Shown here piece by piece: positions 35,247 to 45,371 of a stretch of 64,000 bases of DNA. The stretch comes from an uncultured bacterium. Lineage in GTDB: Bacteria > Planctomycetota > Uabimicrobiia > Uabimicrobiales > JABWCH01. Positions within the stretch are counted from its first letter, which is position 1; each line of letters opens with the position of its first letter. The notes beneath the pieces are model-generated. The model did not search any database. It had not been told where the DNA came from and was given only the letters and a program-made list of their open reading frames with translations. The stretch lies in assembly GCA_938003875.1 (NCBI GenBank), contig CALKWO010000084.1, positions 1 to 64,000 of the forward strand, written 5' to 3'. A program made the position numbers and the translations under genes.

Positions 35247-38200
35247 CTATTTCTTTTCGACTTTTTTGTCCAGGGATTCTCTTACCTTTTGTGCCAGATC
35301 ATGAAGTAAAAATGGTTTTTGAATAAAATTAATATCTTTATCCAACAAACAACGTGAAGCAATGGTATTGCTGCTATAGCCAGACATGAATATCTTTTTC
35401 ATTTCAGGACAAAAAGAGGTTATTTTTTTTGACAGATCCCATCCATTCATATCAGGCATAACTACATCAGTTATAAGAAGTTGTATCTCTTCATGATGCT
35501 CACTAGCAATACGAATGGCCTCCCCTGGCGTAGAGGCAGGCAGCACACGATATCCTAATCTCTCTAACATTATCTTCACCATATCCAAAATCGCTGGTTC
35601 ATCTTCCACCAGCAGAAGAGTTTCATTACCTTGATTATTTGTAACCATGAAATTTATCTTTGGCGTTGGATCCGCCTTAGCAGAATAGCGTGGGAGGTAG
35701 ATACTAAAAGTCGCTCCGCATCCAGGTTCACTGTATACTTTAATGAAGCCATTGTTTTGTTTTACGATTCCATAGACAGTAGCCAGCCCAAGACCCGTGC
35801 CTTTGCCAATTTCTTTGGTAGTAAAAAATGGCTCAAATAGCCTATCCAAAATTTCTTTGCTCATGCCGCATCCGTTATCAATGACTTCCAGAAATACAAA
35901 TTCCCCTGGAATAAACCCTGGATGATGAGTGCAATAGATATTATCGAAAGTAGCAATCCCTGTTTTAATTGTAATTTTTCCTACTCCTATAATAGCATCG
36001 CGGGCATTGACACATAAATTGGCCAGTATCTGATCAATCTGAGATGGATCCATATTTACCGTCCCTGTTTTTAGCCCTGGTTGCCAGTCGAGATGAATAT
36101 TCTCTCCAATCAAACGCCTTAGCATTTTAAGCATCCCCTCTATTGTTTCATTTAAATCAAGAACTTTAGGCATGATAGGTTGTTGGCGTGCAAAGGCTAA
36201 CAATTGTCGGGTGAGATTAGCGGATCGCGTGGCTGCCTTGCGGATTTCCTGCATGTCAGTGTAGAATGGCTGTAATGGATACATCTGCTCCATAGCCATA
36301 TCCACATGCCCAAGGATTACCCCTAGCATGTTATTAAAGTCGTGGGCAATTCCGCCTGCCAGGCTACCGATGGATTCCATTTTTTGAGCCTGAAGAAACT
36401 GAGCTTCCAAAGAAAGTTTCTTGGTAATATCTTCGACTATCTCGATTACTGCCGTAATCTCTCCAGATGAGTTGAGGATAGGAGAAGAAACAATACGATA
36501 ATTTCGTATTGTTCCTGCCTGAGGTGTTTGGCTTGTAGCTTCATGTACCTGTTTGTCTTCTAGTGTTTTAATGACAGGGCAATATTCGCACACTTTTTCT
36601 CGTGGCGGATTGTTGAATGCATGATAGCATATAGGATGTTGATCTGGCTCAATTATGGGAAACCACTTATGCATTCGATTGTTTAGTTCTAGAATTTCCA
36701 TTTTAGGGCTGATAAGACTAATCCCGATTTCAATGTTTTCCAGGATACTACGCATCTTGGCTTCACTTTCTTCCAGTGCCTTCTCTGCCTGCTTATGCTT
36801 AGTAATATCAATAAAAGTTACAATGATTTGCGCTATTTTTCCTTCTTTATCAAAAACAGGATCAGCGTTCACCAAAGTCCAAAAATGCTTGTCTTTTTCT
36901 ATATGGCGTACACCAATAATAAAATTTTTCAAGGATTGTTGTTGTGTAAGTACCTGGTTTACAGGATATTCCTCAGCAGGCATATTGCTTCCATCTTCGC
37001 AGAAAAAATTCCAGGCTATATTGAGCACTGTTTTTCCAATCAATTGCTCTTTTGTTAGCCCAAGCAATCTTTCTGCTGCGGGATTGCATGTCAATATCTC
37101 TGTGTTAGAGCTATGAACGATAACACCTGCCTGTATTTTTTGGACTAATGTTCGATATTTTTCTTCGCTTTCCTTAAGATCGCGTAGTATTAAAAAATTG
37201 GCTAACGCATCATGGAGTTTTCTGGTGATTTCTTGAAATAGCCGCTTATCTTCTTGTGTCCAAACCTGATAAGATGAATCATAGTGTAATTCAAGCAACC
37301 AGGGTTTATCTACTTGAGGATACAAAGCCGTTGAAATCCAAAAGTAGGGTTTTACATATTGCAATGCCTCACTTAGCGGATAATTGGATTGAGAATCGAA
37401 TATTTTAATATTGTTTATATCTCTCATTGCCTGAAAATATTGGGAGATATTCGTATCCATCTGAATTTCAAACCCTACAGGAAAAGCAGATTCTATTCGA
37501 AAACTCTCCATCATCACACGGAATGAAGCCGCATCAGGATCGCAAGGAGAAAATAACAGCACTCTGTTGCAATCAAATATAGAAAGCATTGTATTCAAAA
37601 CGCCCTTTAGCATCTGCTCAAGATCATTTGTCTCTTGAATAGCCTTGTTGATTTGATCCATACTTTCAAAGAATCGAAGATGAGCTAAACGTTCTTGCTC
37701 TGCTTTTTTTCTTTCCGTGATATCCATTAGTACAGCGACATTTCCTGTGATTTTTCCATCCAGATCATGCAAGGGCGATGCATAGATACTATACTCGATG
37801 GGGGTGCCATCACGCTTTTGGCGTTTAACATCTACACCATCCATCGTCTTGCCGCTTCGTATCCAATCACGAAATTTTTTGAATTCTTCCTTTTTATCTT
37901 GGGGTACAGAGGGAAGAAAATGTCCAATTGCTTCTTGCGCATTCCAACCAAGCAATTTTTCAGCCGCAGGATTCCATACGGTATGTACATATCCTTCTAA
38001 ATCCAGTCCCATGATGGCCGTTGGGGCTGCTTCGATAATTGCTCGAAGCATGTCATTGGACTTCTTCAGATCATCTTCTACTCGTTTTCTTTCATAGCGG
38101 ATACGTAAAGCAATGATCCCAAATGCCAGATCGCTTGCCAATTCTTCCATGAGTTTAATTTCATCCATTGTGATTGAATTGGACTCTGAAGAATAGATCA

Positions 38201-38717
38201 GCAGAACTCCGAAAACTTTTCCATTTTCATCCTTAAGGGGCAGAGCGATACCAGCGCGATATCCACGTTGCAATGCGCTTTGGCACCATGGGGACATTTG
38301 TGGATCTGTTGTGAAATCCTGAACATAGAGTATTTGTCCACTTCGAATAGCTTTTCCCGCAGGCCCTTTCCCGTATTCTGAATTTTCTGACCAGGTAAGT
38401 TTTATATTTGCGATGTATCCATTATCAAACCCAGACCAGGCTACAGGCCTTATTGTTTTATCAGCATCGTTTTCGGCGTAGCCTACCCATGCCAGGCGAT
38501 AGCCTGCATCATCGCATATAATACGACAAATTTCGTTAAGCAATGTCTGCTCATCCGTCGCTCTCAAAAGAGTCTGGTTGCAGTTACTGAGTGCATGCAA
38601 TTTGCGATTCACGTTGTGGAGTTGTTCTACCAGTTTAAGATCGCTAAGTTCTTTTTCTAATTGCAGATTTGCTTTTTGTGATTCATGACTTTTTGATATA
38701 ATTATTGGATCGTCCAT
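35247..38717 (-). CDS. Hybrid sensor histidine kinase (GAF-PAS-GAF-PAS-PAS-HK-REC)
   Basis: A 1156-aa cytosolic sensor without TM helices. In order: GAF (about 40-205), PAS (215-340), a second GAF-like domain (345-510), PAS (520-645), and a PAS with a Cys cluster (CYHAFNNPPREKVCEYCP, about 650-775). Next come HisKA with the phospho-acceptor His in GGIAHDFNN, a HATPase (NARDAI, DNGCGM, GTGLGLATVYGIV) and a receiver (LLLVEDEP, ITDVVMPDMNGWD, K in FIQKPF). The receiver probably relays to an unlinked protein. AAGGAG lies 7 bases before the ATG. Inputs may be redox state or small ligands; the Cys cluster could bind metal. Confidence 0.9.
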   Translation of the reverse strand: MDDPIIISKSHESQKANLQLEKELSDLKLVEQLHNVNRKLHALSNCNQTLLRATDEQTLLNEICRIICDDAGYRLAWVGYAENDADKTIRPVAWSGFDNGYIANIKLTWSENSEYGKGPAGKAIRSGQILYVQDFTTDPQMSPWCQSALQRGYRAGIALPLKDENGKVFGVLLIYSSESNSITMDEIKLMEELASDLAFGIIALRIRYERKRVEDDLKKSNDMLRAIIEAAPTAIMGLDLEGYVHTVWNPAAEKLLGWNAQEAIGHFLPSVPQDKKEEFKKFRDWIRSGKTMDGVDVKRQKRDGTPIEYSIYASPLHDLDGKITGNVAVLMDITERKKAEQERLAHLRFFESMDQINKAIQETNDLEQMLKGVLNTMLSIFDCNRVLLFSPCDPDAASFRVMMESFRIESAFPVGFEIQMDTNISQYFQAMRDINNIKIFDSQSNYPLSEALQYVKPYFWISTALYPQVDKPWLLELHYDSSYQVWTQEDKRLFQEITRKLHDALANFLILRDLKESEEKYRTLVQKIQAGVIVHSSNTEILTCNPAAERLLGLTKEQLIGKTVLNIAWNFFCEDGSNMPAEEYPVNQVLTQQQSLKNFIIGVRHIEKDKHFWTLVNADPVFDKEGKIAQIIVTFIDITKHKQAEKALEESEAKMRSILENIEIGISLISPKMEILELNNRMHKWFPIIEPDQHPICYHAFNNPPREKVCEYCPVIKTLEDKQVHEATSQTPQAGTIRNYRIVSSPILNSSGEITAVIEIVEDITKKLSLEAQFLQAQKMESIGSLAGGIAHDFNNMLGVILGHVDMAMEQMYPLQPFYTDMQEIRKAATRSANLTRQLLAFARQQPIMPKVLDLNETIEGMLKMLRRLIGENIHLDWQPGLKTGTVNMDPSQIDQILANLCVNARDAIIGVGKITIKTGIATFDNIYCTHHPGFIPGEFVFLEVIDNGCGMSKEILDRLFEPFFTTKEIGKGTGLGLATVYGIVKQNNGFIKVYSEPGCGATFSIYLPRYSAKADPTPKINFMVTNNQGNETLLLVEDEPAILDMVKIMLERLGYRVLPASTPGEAIRIASEHHEEIQLLITDVVMPDMNGWDLSKKITSFCPEMKKIFMSGYSSNTIASRCLLDKDINFIQKPFLLHDLAQKVRESLDKKVEKK

Positions 38718-38779
38718 GGGAATACTCCTTACAAAAGATTAAAAAGAGATTATCCCTGTTTTAGAACAGCTCTGTCAGA

Positions 38780-39616
38780 CTAATGAGAAAAGGAAAATTC
38801 TTGTTTATCGAAGAAAAAAAGCCCTGCCAGAAGCATCACAAAGCTAACACAAAGCAAAACAAGAGAGGCATCCCAGAAGGTACTCATATAGCCTGATCTT
38901 TGTCCAAGCAAATCGAAAATCATGGATTCCAGATAGTGAGAAACAGCAAACTTTCTTGCTCTTTCTGTTACTGCAACCATCATGAACTCCCAGAAAAAAG
39001 CATAGAGGAGGGAAAAATACATTCCTCCTTTGAACATGCCAATCAAGAGAAAAAGGGAGCTATAGCTCAGAATTCCTAAAAAATAGACAAAAAGCATCTG
39101 AAAGAAAATTGTGAGTTCGCCTTTCATTCCAAAGAGAAAGAAGAACATCAGGATTAGGGGAACAAGAGAAATGGAAAGGCCTGTGAGCGTCAAAGCCGTA
39201 GCCTTGGAAAGATAGATGCTTTTTCGGCTCAAAGGCCTTAAAAAAAGCATCTGGAGCGTTCCCATCTCTACTTCTTCGCCTATTGCCTTGCTGCCCAGAC
39301 AGCTCAGTCCAAAAAGGAGAATAAATCCGAGCAGAAAGCGGTAGCTCAGGAGCGAAAAGATTTCTTTTTGGCTCAAGGGGACGACTTTGGTTTTAAAAGG
39401 AACTCCTTGTGGATTGAATTCTTCAGGAGCTTGCAGGGTGCTATACTCTTCTTCATGAGCGTATACCTTGCGGGTATTCTTTGCCAGATCAGGGTTTAGC
39501 TCAATAAAAATACAAACGAGTACAGGGAGAAAGCTAATTATTAAAAAAAGCAGAGTATAGCGATTCTGGAAAAGATGGAGAAAATTCCATTTGAGAATGC
39601 TGATAAAACCTTTCAA
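38780..39616 (-). CDS. ABC-2 type transporter permease
   Basis: A 278-aa membrane protein with six TM helices and a large loop after the first (about 35-95). The core (GSKAIGEEVEMGTLQMLFLRP followed by LSRKSIYLSKA) is the marker of NosY/ABC-2 permeases. It overlaps the ATPase gene by 4 bases. It would form the exporter with the permease at 40551 and the ATPase between them. Confidence 0.85.
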   Translation of the reverse strand: MKGFISILKWNFLHLFQNRYTLLFLIISFLPVLVCIFIELNPDLAKNTRKVYAHEEEYSTLQAPEEFNPQGVPFKTKVVPLSQKEIFSLLSYRFLLGFILLFGLSCLGSKAIGEEVEMGTLQMLFLRPLSRKSIYLSKATALTLTGLSISLVPLILMFFFLFGMKGELTIFFQMLFVYFLGILSYSSLFLLIGMFKGGMYFSLLYAFFWEFMMVAVTERARKFAVSHYLESMIFDLLGQRSGYMSTFWDASLVLLCVSFVMLLAGLFFFDKQEFSFSH

Positions 39617-40554
39617 TGGACACCCCCTACAAGAAATCGGAAAAGGGATTCTAAATTTTGCGTTACGGGCATTATCTTTTTGATTCTATAGTCTTTTTCA
39701 CTCAGAAGCTGAGGAAGGCGCAGGGAAAAGGATTCAAAGTCTTTTGTACTGACAAGGATAGTTCTGTCATCTTCTTGGATTTCGATGCCTGTCACATCCT
39801 GAAAAGAAAGGAGATCGCAGGCAAGGGAACGAAGATTCTCGCCTTCTATCGAAACTCTGTTTTCTTGCTTTTTGGCTTGCTTCTGAAGTTCTGCTATCTT
39901 TCCATGAGCGACCATTTTCCCTCGATCCAGAATCACTACCTGGTCCGTGAGGGCTTCCATTTCCTTGAGATTGTGGCTCGTGATAAAAATTGTCGCTCCC
40001 TGGCGTTCCATTTCCTTGAACAGCTCTTTGAGATGATGCTTCACGAGAGGATCACATCCCGTAAGCACCTCATCCAAAAGCAAGATTTCTGGATCGTGGG
40101 CAATGGCCTGCGCCAGCTTAACGCATTGCCTCATACCCTTAGAGAGAGTTTCTATCTTTTGGTTTAATTTATGGGAAATTCTTACTTTTTCGATGGCTTG
40201 TATTGCCTTTTGTCTGGCTTCACGCGAAGAAAAGCCATGAAGCTCCGTAAGAATGCTGACGAATTCTAAAACCGTTATATTCTGATAAAGAGCCTCTTTT
40301 TGAGGGCATAGACCTAAATGGCGGCGAAAGTGCGTGCCAGAAAAGGAATTCTCACCCAAAACCAGGACTTCTCCCTGGCTAGGCTTTAAAAGGCCTGCGA
40401 TGAGATGTAAGAGTGTGGTTTTTCCAGCAGCGTTGCTGCCTACAAGCCCTGTGATTCCTTTGGGAATTTCCAAATTTACGCCAAGAATGCCTCTCACATC
40501 TCCATACCATTTAGAAAGATTTTTTGCCTCAAGAATCACTTTCTCTGTCATCAT
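39613..40554 (-). CDS. ABC-2 exporter ATPase
   Basis: A 313-aa ATPase. Walker A is GSNAAGKTT, the Q-loop is LCPQKEALY, the ABC signature is LSKGMRQCVKLAQA, Walker B is EILLLDEV, and the switch His is ITSHN. An extra C-terminal domain (about 215-313) is typical of drug and copper-system (NosF-like) ATPases. It is linked by 4-base overlaps to a permease gene on each side. Confidence 0.9.
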   Translation of the reverse strand: MMTEKVILEAKNLSKWYGDVRGILGVNLEIPKGITGLVGSNAAGKTTLLHLIAGLLKPSQGEVLVLGENSFSGTHFRRHLGLCPQKEALYQNITVLEFVSILTELHGFSSREARQKAIQAIEKVRISHKLNQKIETLSKGMRQCVKLAQAIAHDPEILLLDEVLTGCDPLVKHHLKELFKEMERQGATIFITSHNLKEMEALTDQVVILDRGKMVAHGKIAELQKQAKKQENRVSIEGENLRSLACDLLSFQDVTGIEIQEDDRTILVSTKDFESFSLRLPQLLSEKDYRIKKIMPVTQNLESLFRFLVGGVH

Positions 40555-41435
40555 GCTAATCCTTCAAAAATGATTTTTCCTAATTTACGATATACAAAAG
40601 CAATAGAGAAAAGAGTCAGACAAAGGACAACTCCCCCTGATATCCAGAACAATCCTGGAGACAGGCTTTTAAAGAGAAAGATACTATGTCCTATTCTATC
40701 TAAATTGCCCAGAAAAGAAGAAAAATGCAAGGAAGAAAGCTTTTGTATATTTTGAGCGACATATTCTAATACAAAGCCCACAATAAAAACAGCAAGAAAG
40801 GACAGCGTCACCATGCGAGAATTCTTAGTAAAGCAAGAAAACATCAAAAGTAAAAAACCCATGGAAAGGCTTACAACAAATAGATAAGCCAGGGTTTGTA
40901 TAAATCGCATGAAATGAATGTCTTTGCTGACAATATACCAGTTTGGAGATTGGGTAAAGCCAGAAAAGATAAAAGAATGCGTCCAGAAAAGAAAGACAGG
41001 CAGCCATACAACTAAAAAAGAATAGAAAAAAGTTACCAAAAATTTTCCCAAAAAATAGTCTTTGCGAGTTATGGGCCTTGAGAAATAGATATGGTATGCG
41101 CCTTTTTTCAAATCATCGCTGATCAGACCGCCTGTAACTGTTGCCAGGATCAAGCTTAGCCAGGGTAGTTGTATATAGATCATGCTGAGAATGGTTTTAC
41201 TGAAATATCGTTCCCCTTGAATTTGCAAAAGATCAGCATCCAACTGTCCCTGGGTAAGAAGAAGAAAGAGAATAGATTTTATAATGGCAGTAAGCCAGGC
41301 AGCGACCAGCAAGAAGGTTGTCCATTTTTTCCGAAAAGTGCATTCCATGCCAAATAAAAAAACAGGCAACCATCTTCTTTTGGAATTTGTTTTTCCTTGA
41401 AAAGGGATATAGCGATAATCATCCATTATTACCAT
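40551..41435 (-). CDS. ABC-2 type transporter permease
   Basis: A 294-aa membrane protein. After a basic N terminus come six TM helices. LISDDLKKGAYHIYFSRPITR followed by KDYFLGK is the ABC-2 permease marker. First gene of the three-gene exporter; it starts 9 bases after the pilT-like stop, so it may be read from the same transcript. Cargo unknown. Confidence 0.85.
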   Translation of the reverse strand: MVIMDDYRYIPFQGKTNSKRRWLPVFLFGMECTFRKKWTTFLLVAAWLTAIIKSILFLLLTQGQLDADLLQIQGERYFSKTILSMIYIQLPWLSLILATVTGGLISDDLKKGAYHIYFSRPITRKDYFLGKFLVTFFYSFLVVWLPVFLFWTHSFIFSGFTQSPNWYIVSKDIHFMRFIQTLAYLFVVSLSMGFLLLMFSCFTKNSRMVTLSFLAVFIVGFVLEYVAQNIQKLSSLHFSSFLGNLDRIGHSIFLFKSLSPGLFWISGGVVLCLTLFSIAFVYRKLGKIIFEGLA

Positions 41436-41444
41436 AACAGTCTC

Positions 41445-42509
41445 TTAAATTTTAGCAATTTTGTCAGGTTTTTTCATGTGAGTTAAGGCTGTTTCTTTTG
41501 ATATGATACCTTCTCTATAAATGCTTTCTATAGCAAGATCCAGAGAACACATACCTTCCTGGGTTCTGGTTTCCAGAACGCTATAAATCTGATGAGTTTT
41601 GGCATCACGAATCAAATTCGCTACAGCAGTGTTGTTCAACAAAACTTCACAGGCAACCACTCGTCCTTCTTTATCTGATCTGGGAAGGAGTCTTTGAGCG
41701 ATAACACCTGTCAAGCACAACGCCAGTTGCAAGCGTATCTGGTGTTGCTGCTCTGGAGGAAAGACATCCACAAGGCGATCTATGGTTTGCACAGCATCGT
41801 TAGTGTGCAAGGTTGCCATAACAAGATGCCCTGTTTCCGAAGCAGTCAAGGCACAAGAAATGGTTTCCCTGTCTCTCATTTCTCCAACTAAAATCACATC
41901 AGGGTCTTGTCTCAAGACATATTTTAAAGCAGCATGGAAGGTGGGAGTATCACGCCCAACCTCTCTTTGCTCTACAATGCTTTTTTTATGCACATGGATG
42001 TATTCGACAGGGTCTTCAATCGTAATGATATGAGAAGCCTTGGTTCTGTTGATCAAATCTACGGCAGAAGCCAGAGTCGTGCTTTTACCATGCCCTGTTG
42101 GGCCTGTGATAATCAAAAGCCCTAAAGAAGACTGAACCAGTGTTTTCAAAATTTTGGGAAGCCTTAGCTCTTCAAAATCAGGAAGTACATTAGGAATACT
42201 ACGGAAGGCAGCACTGACGGTACCTTGTTGCTGGAAAACATTGATACGAAAACGATGTATCCAGTTGTCTTCCTCGCACCAATAGCAAAAGCCAATATCC
42301 AAAGATTTTTCTTGCTCAAAGGTTTTTTTCTGCTCTTCCGTCATAATGTTATAAAGCATCTTGTGGGTATCCTGGGAACTGAGAATTTCCTTTCCCACAG
42401 GCCAAAGCTCTCCATCCACTCTCAAATAGGGAGGGGCATTGGCAATGATGTGCAAATCCGATGCTTTTTTTTGCGATACCAGACGAAACAATTTTTCCAG
42501 TTCTATCAT
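41445..42509 (-). CDS. pilT: PilT-like retraction ATPase
   Basis: A 354-aa hexameric ATPase of the type IV pilus retraction class. Features: ASDLHI near the N terminus, Walker A GPTGHGKS (136-143), the Asp box ITIEDPVEYIH, Walker B VILVGEMRDRETI, and the His box GHLVMATLHTNDAVQTIDR. The usual Ser in Walker A (GPTGSGKS) is His. It follows the secretin gene across a strong terminator at 42537-42572, so it probably has its own promoter. A retraction ATPase suggests that the neighbouring system makes dynamic pili rather than only secreting. Confidence 0.9.
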   Translation of the reverse strand: MIELEKLFRLVSQKKASDLHIIANAPPYLRVDGELWPVGKEILSSQDTHKMLYNIMTEEQKKTFEQEKSLDIGFCYWCEEDNWIHRFRINVFQQQGTVSAAFRSIPNVLPDFEELRLPKILKTLVQSSLGLLIITGPTGHGKSTTLASAVDLINRTKASHIITIEDPVEYIHVHKKSIVEQREVGRDTPTFHAALKYVLRQDPDVILVGEMRDRETISCALTASETGHLVMATLHTNDAVQTIDRLVDVFPPEQQHQIRLQLALCLTGVIAQRLLPRSDKEGRVVACEVLLNNTAVANLIRDAKTHQIYSVLETRTQEGMCSLDLAIESIYREGIISKETALTHMKKPDKIAKI

Positions 42510-42536
42510 AAATTTCTTTAATTAAAGATAATGTAC

Positions 42537-42572
42537 AAAAAACAAACTCTGGCACTGTTCATGCCAGAGTTT
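42537..42572 (-). terminator. Rho-independent terminator of the secretin operon
   Basis: AAACTCTGGCA and TGCCAGAGTTT form an 11-bp stem with a 7-base loop. On the minus strand the stem runs into TTTGTTTTTTG. It lies 27 bases after the secretin stop and ends the PilB-to-secretin operon. Confidence 0.85.
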
Positions 42573-42598
42573 ACAGTTAATTACAACAATATAGCATC

Positions 42599-44224
42599 TT
42601 ATTTTTTGTCATAATCAGGATTGAGTTTGTCCATTTCGAGTTTTTGTTTCAGATGAGGATAGAATTCAAATTCTGTATCGAATTTATCGAATTTTTCCTG
42701 CTGGGCTTTCCATTCTTGTTTTCCCATATTTTTCAGGTATTCTTCATTTACGATGCTGATGTTCATGAAGATCAGGAGTTCGGTTTTGATCATTTCCTGG
42801 ATTTCATTGCTGAAAAGGAGTCCCAGAAGAGGAATATCGCCTAGCAAGGGTACTTTGAAACGGGTTTTACGGACAGTGTCTTCCAGAATACCACCAATGA
42901 CGATGGTCTGGCGATCTCTGGCAACCACATTGGATTCTACGATTTTTTTCTTCAAAATGGGAACGATATTTTCGATTCCATTGGCAGTATAACGGAAATT
43001 ATCGATTTTGGCAGAAACTTCGCCTTTGAGAGCCAGTTTGACATTGCCATCGGAATAGATATCGGGTGTGACTTCCAGTTTGATACCAGCTTCCTTGAAG
43101 GAAATTGTGACAGTCACAGTGTTGGTATCTTTATCCAGCTCTGAAGTAGTATAAGGAATGTCCTGGGTGACTTCAATCTTGGATGTCAGCTTGTTGGCAC
43201 ACAAAAGATTAGGACTGGACAAGAGTCTGGCATTGTTGCGATTGGCTGTTGCAGAGAAACCAGCAGTGAAATTATCGTGAGGACTCTTGAAAGCCATTCC
43301 CATAGTATCTGTATAACTATCAGGAAGAGCATTGAAATAGGATGGATTGACCAGCATATCGTCTAACTTCCAACCTTCGCTTTCAAAAGCAAAACCAGCA
43401 CCAGTGTTGGCATCCAAAGTTACTTCCATAACATGGCAACGGATATAGACCTGGGGTTCAGGCTGATCGGCTGTGTTGATGAATTGAGCTACTTTGTTTA
43501 GGACTTCTTCTTTGTCTCTTACAACCAGAGTCATGGTTTTTTTGTCAAAAGAAAGTTTTCCTTTGTCCTGGGTCAACATGCTTTTGATGGTTTCTTCTAC
43601 ATTGTCAGGATTGAGACGATTGATCTTGAAGGTTCTCTCTTGCAATCTTGCATCAATAGCACTGCTGGGATCCAGGTTTAAAAACTCTACATATTCTTTG
43701 ACTTTAGCAACATTCTCAGGGGCATCCCAAACCAAAACAGCATTTCCATCACGGTTGACTTCCATCTTTCCCTGGAAGGAAAGCATGCTTCTGATTTTGG
43801 CTTCGACTTGCTCTACAGGTGTTCTGAGAAGCTGAAAATAGTTCTTTTCTGATGCGGATGTACCGCCTATTCCTAGCTTGTCATCCAGGCCAGCCTCAGC
43901 CTTTACAGCAGCTTCTTTTACTCTTTCTTCCAAAGTATAGATATTTTCCTTTTTGACGAGAAGATAGCCATGCTCATTGCAGACGATTTCCAGAAGCTTT
44001 AGAGGAGGTATGCTGTCTTTCAGTTGCAATGTGACTTTTTTGTCAATCTCTTTGGTCAGAACCAGGTTGATTTTGGCTTGCTCTGCCAACATGCGGACAA
44101 CATCATCCAGTCTGGCATCTTTTAAACTAATAGCAGGAATACCATCTTGGGCTACGATAGTAGCAAAATTTCCCAAAAGAATCATTGCTAAAACAAGCAA
44201 TAAAGTTTTACATTTGAGTACCAT
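42599..44224 (-). CDS. Secretin (GspD/PilQ-like outer-membrane channel)
   Basis: A 541-aa secretin. The signal peptide (1-26, ending VAQDG) is followed by an N0-like domain (DARLDDVVRMLAEQAKINLV and VTLQLKDSIPPLKLLEIVC), N1-type repeats (about 110-260), and the secretin core (RLLSSPNLLCANKLTSKIEV, GIKLEVTPDIYSDGNVKLAL, RQTIVIGGILEDTVRKTRFK, VPLLGDIPLLGLLFSN). It assembles the outer-membrane pore. Last gene before the terminator. GGAGTGGAG lies before the ATG. No pilotin is obvious, though the lipoprotein two genes upstream could serve. Confidence 0.92.
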   Translation of the reverse strand: MVLKCKTLLLVLAMILLGNFATIVAQDGIPAISLKDARLDDVVRMLAEQAKINLVLTKEIDKKVTLQLKDSIPPLKLLEIVCNEHGYLLVKKENIYTLEERVKEAAVKAEAGLDDKLGIGGTSASEKNYFQLLRTPVEQVEAKIRSMLSFQGKMEVNRDGNAVLVWDAPENVAKVKEYVEFLNLDPSSAIDARLQERTFKINRLNPDNVEETIKSMLTQDKGKLSFDKKTMTLVVRDKEEVLNKVAQFINTADQPEPQVYIRCHVMEVTLDANTGAGFAFESEGWKLDDMLVNPSYFNALPDSYTDTMGMAFKSPHDNFTAGFSATANRNNARLLSSPNLLCANKLTSKIEVTQDIPYTTSELDKDTNTVTVTISFKEAGIKLEVTPDIYSDGNVKLALKGEVSAKIDNFRYTANGIENIVPILKKKIVESNVVARDRQTIVIGGILEDTVRKTRFKVPLLGDIPLLGLLFSNEIQEMIKTELLIFMNISIVNEEYLKNMGKQEWKAQQEKFDKFDTEFEFYPHLKQKLEMDKLNPDYDKK

Positions 44225-44299
44225 GAAAGTTCTCCACTCCTAAATTGTAAATAAAGGAACAATAGTATGATAAAACGACCTTGAGAAGGCAATAGAGAA

Positions 44300-44872
44300 C
44301 TATTTTTTGATAGCTTTCTCTACTTTTTTTCCTTCCACGGAAAACACAATAGCATCCGAACGAATTTCCAAAATTTTTACTTTTCCCTCTTTTATGGATT
44401 CGCCTACTCTGACGAATTTATTTTCACCACCAACTTTGATATTGGCGTTGCCATAGAAAATCCCTACGATTTCCACATCGTCCAGGTTTATCGCTTCCCC
44501 CTGTACTGTAGAAGGAGGAAAATAAAAATACCTTTCTAATCGGGAGATTTTTTGAATTTGCTCGCCCATTTTGGCATTCATAATCTCCAGTTCCTGGAGT
44601 TTATAAACTTTTTCTACGTCCAGTTGCATGTCCGCTTCTTTCTGTAGTTCGGTCAGAGCCAATATCAAGTCTTTTGCACTGGGATTCTCTTTGTTTGTGA
44701 CTTTTTCCCATACGCTGGGAGGCACAAACGCTTCCCCTTCGGTTTCCTCTATTCTCTTTTCTGAGAACTGGACTTGCGCCAGAAGAGGAACTTCAAATGT
44801 AGAAAGATATGCCATAGCTCCTATGCAAAAAAGTACAGGCATAAGAACTGCGAAGAGATAGGATTTATTCAT
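44300..44872 (-). CDS. GspC/PilP-like inner-membrane protein
   Basis: A 190-aa protein with one N-terminal TM helix (about 5-25), a helical linker (about 65-115), and a C-terminal HR-like domain (VEIVGIFYGNANIKVGGENK, VRVGESIKEGKVKILEIRSD). In type II secretion, GspC uses such a domain to contact secretin N0; PilP does the same in pili. The gene is directly before the secretin gene and overlaps the lipoprotein gene upstream by 4 bases, which fits that job. Confidence 0.7.
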   Translation of the reverse strand: MNKSYLFAVLMPVLFCIGAMAYLSTFEVPLLAQVQFSEKRIEETEGEAFVPPSVWEKVTNKENPSAKDLILALTELQKEADMQLDVEKVYKLQELEIMNAKMGEQIQKISRLERYFYFPPSTVQGEAINLDDVEIVGIFYGNANIKVGGENKFVRVGESIKEGKVKILEIRSDAIVFSVEGKKVEKAIKK

Positions 44873-45303
44873 TGTAAATTTTTCACTCCATCAATTTTCC
44901 AAGTTCCATTTTCTTCCACAAACACAAACATGGTTCTGTTGTTCTGAAAATTGACTGTAGTGATTGCCCAAATTTGTTTGCCATTATAAGCACTCTGGAC
45001 AATCGTGTCTATTCTTGCGTCTTTCAGATGCTCGCTCCCTACCTGCTGCATATTCTGAGAAAATCTTTCCAGAGAGCGATCTTTCTGCCATCTACTAGAC
45101 AGCATTTGATAGGCTTTTTTCCAATCTTGATGTTCACATGCTGCCTTAAACTGCATAAAAGCATCTTTTTGCGGGGTCAAGGCCTTAGGCTTGGACTCCG
45201 ATTCCTGGATCAGCTCATTTTCTTCATTGACCTTGACCCAGCAACCCGACAGAAAAAACATGCACACAAGACAAACAGAAAGATAGAATTTTTTTATACC
45301 CAT
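44869..45303 (-). CDS. Lipoprotein in the secretion/pilus operon
   Basis: A 144-aa predicted lipoprotein: lipobox LSGC at residues 18-21. The mature domain (about 45-144) resembles the NTF2-like DUF4878/DUF3887 fold: AFMQFKAACEHQDWKKAYQM, LSSRWQKDRSLERF, and the final strands TVNFQNNRTMFVFVEENGTW. The family has no known activity. Its place between pseudopilin and GspC-like genes makes a pilotin or assembly role possible; this is inference. Confidence 0.6.
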   Translation of the reverse strand: MGIKKFYLSVCLVCMFFLSGCWVKVNEENELIQESESKPKALTPQKDAFMQFKAACEHQDWKKAYQMLSSRWQKDRSLERFSQNMQQVGSEHLKDARIDTIVQSAYNGKQIWAITTVNFQNNRTMFVFVEENGTWKIDGVKNLQ

Positions 45304-45371
45304 TTTTTACCTAAAGTTCAAGAAAAATTCTTAAAATTTGTTTTAGTCAAGTAGAATCTTATAACTTTCGC

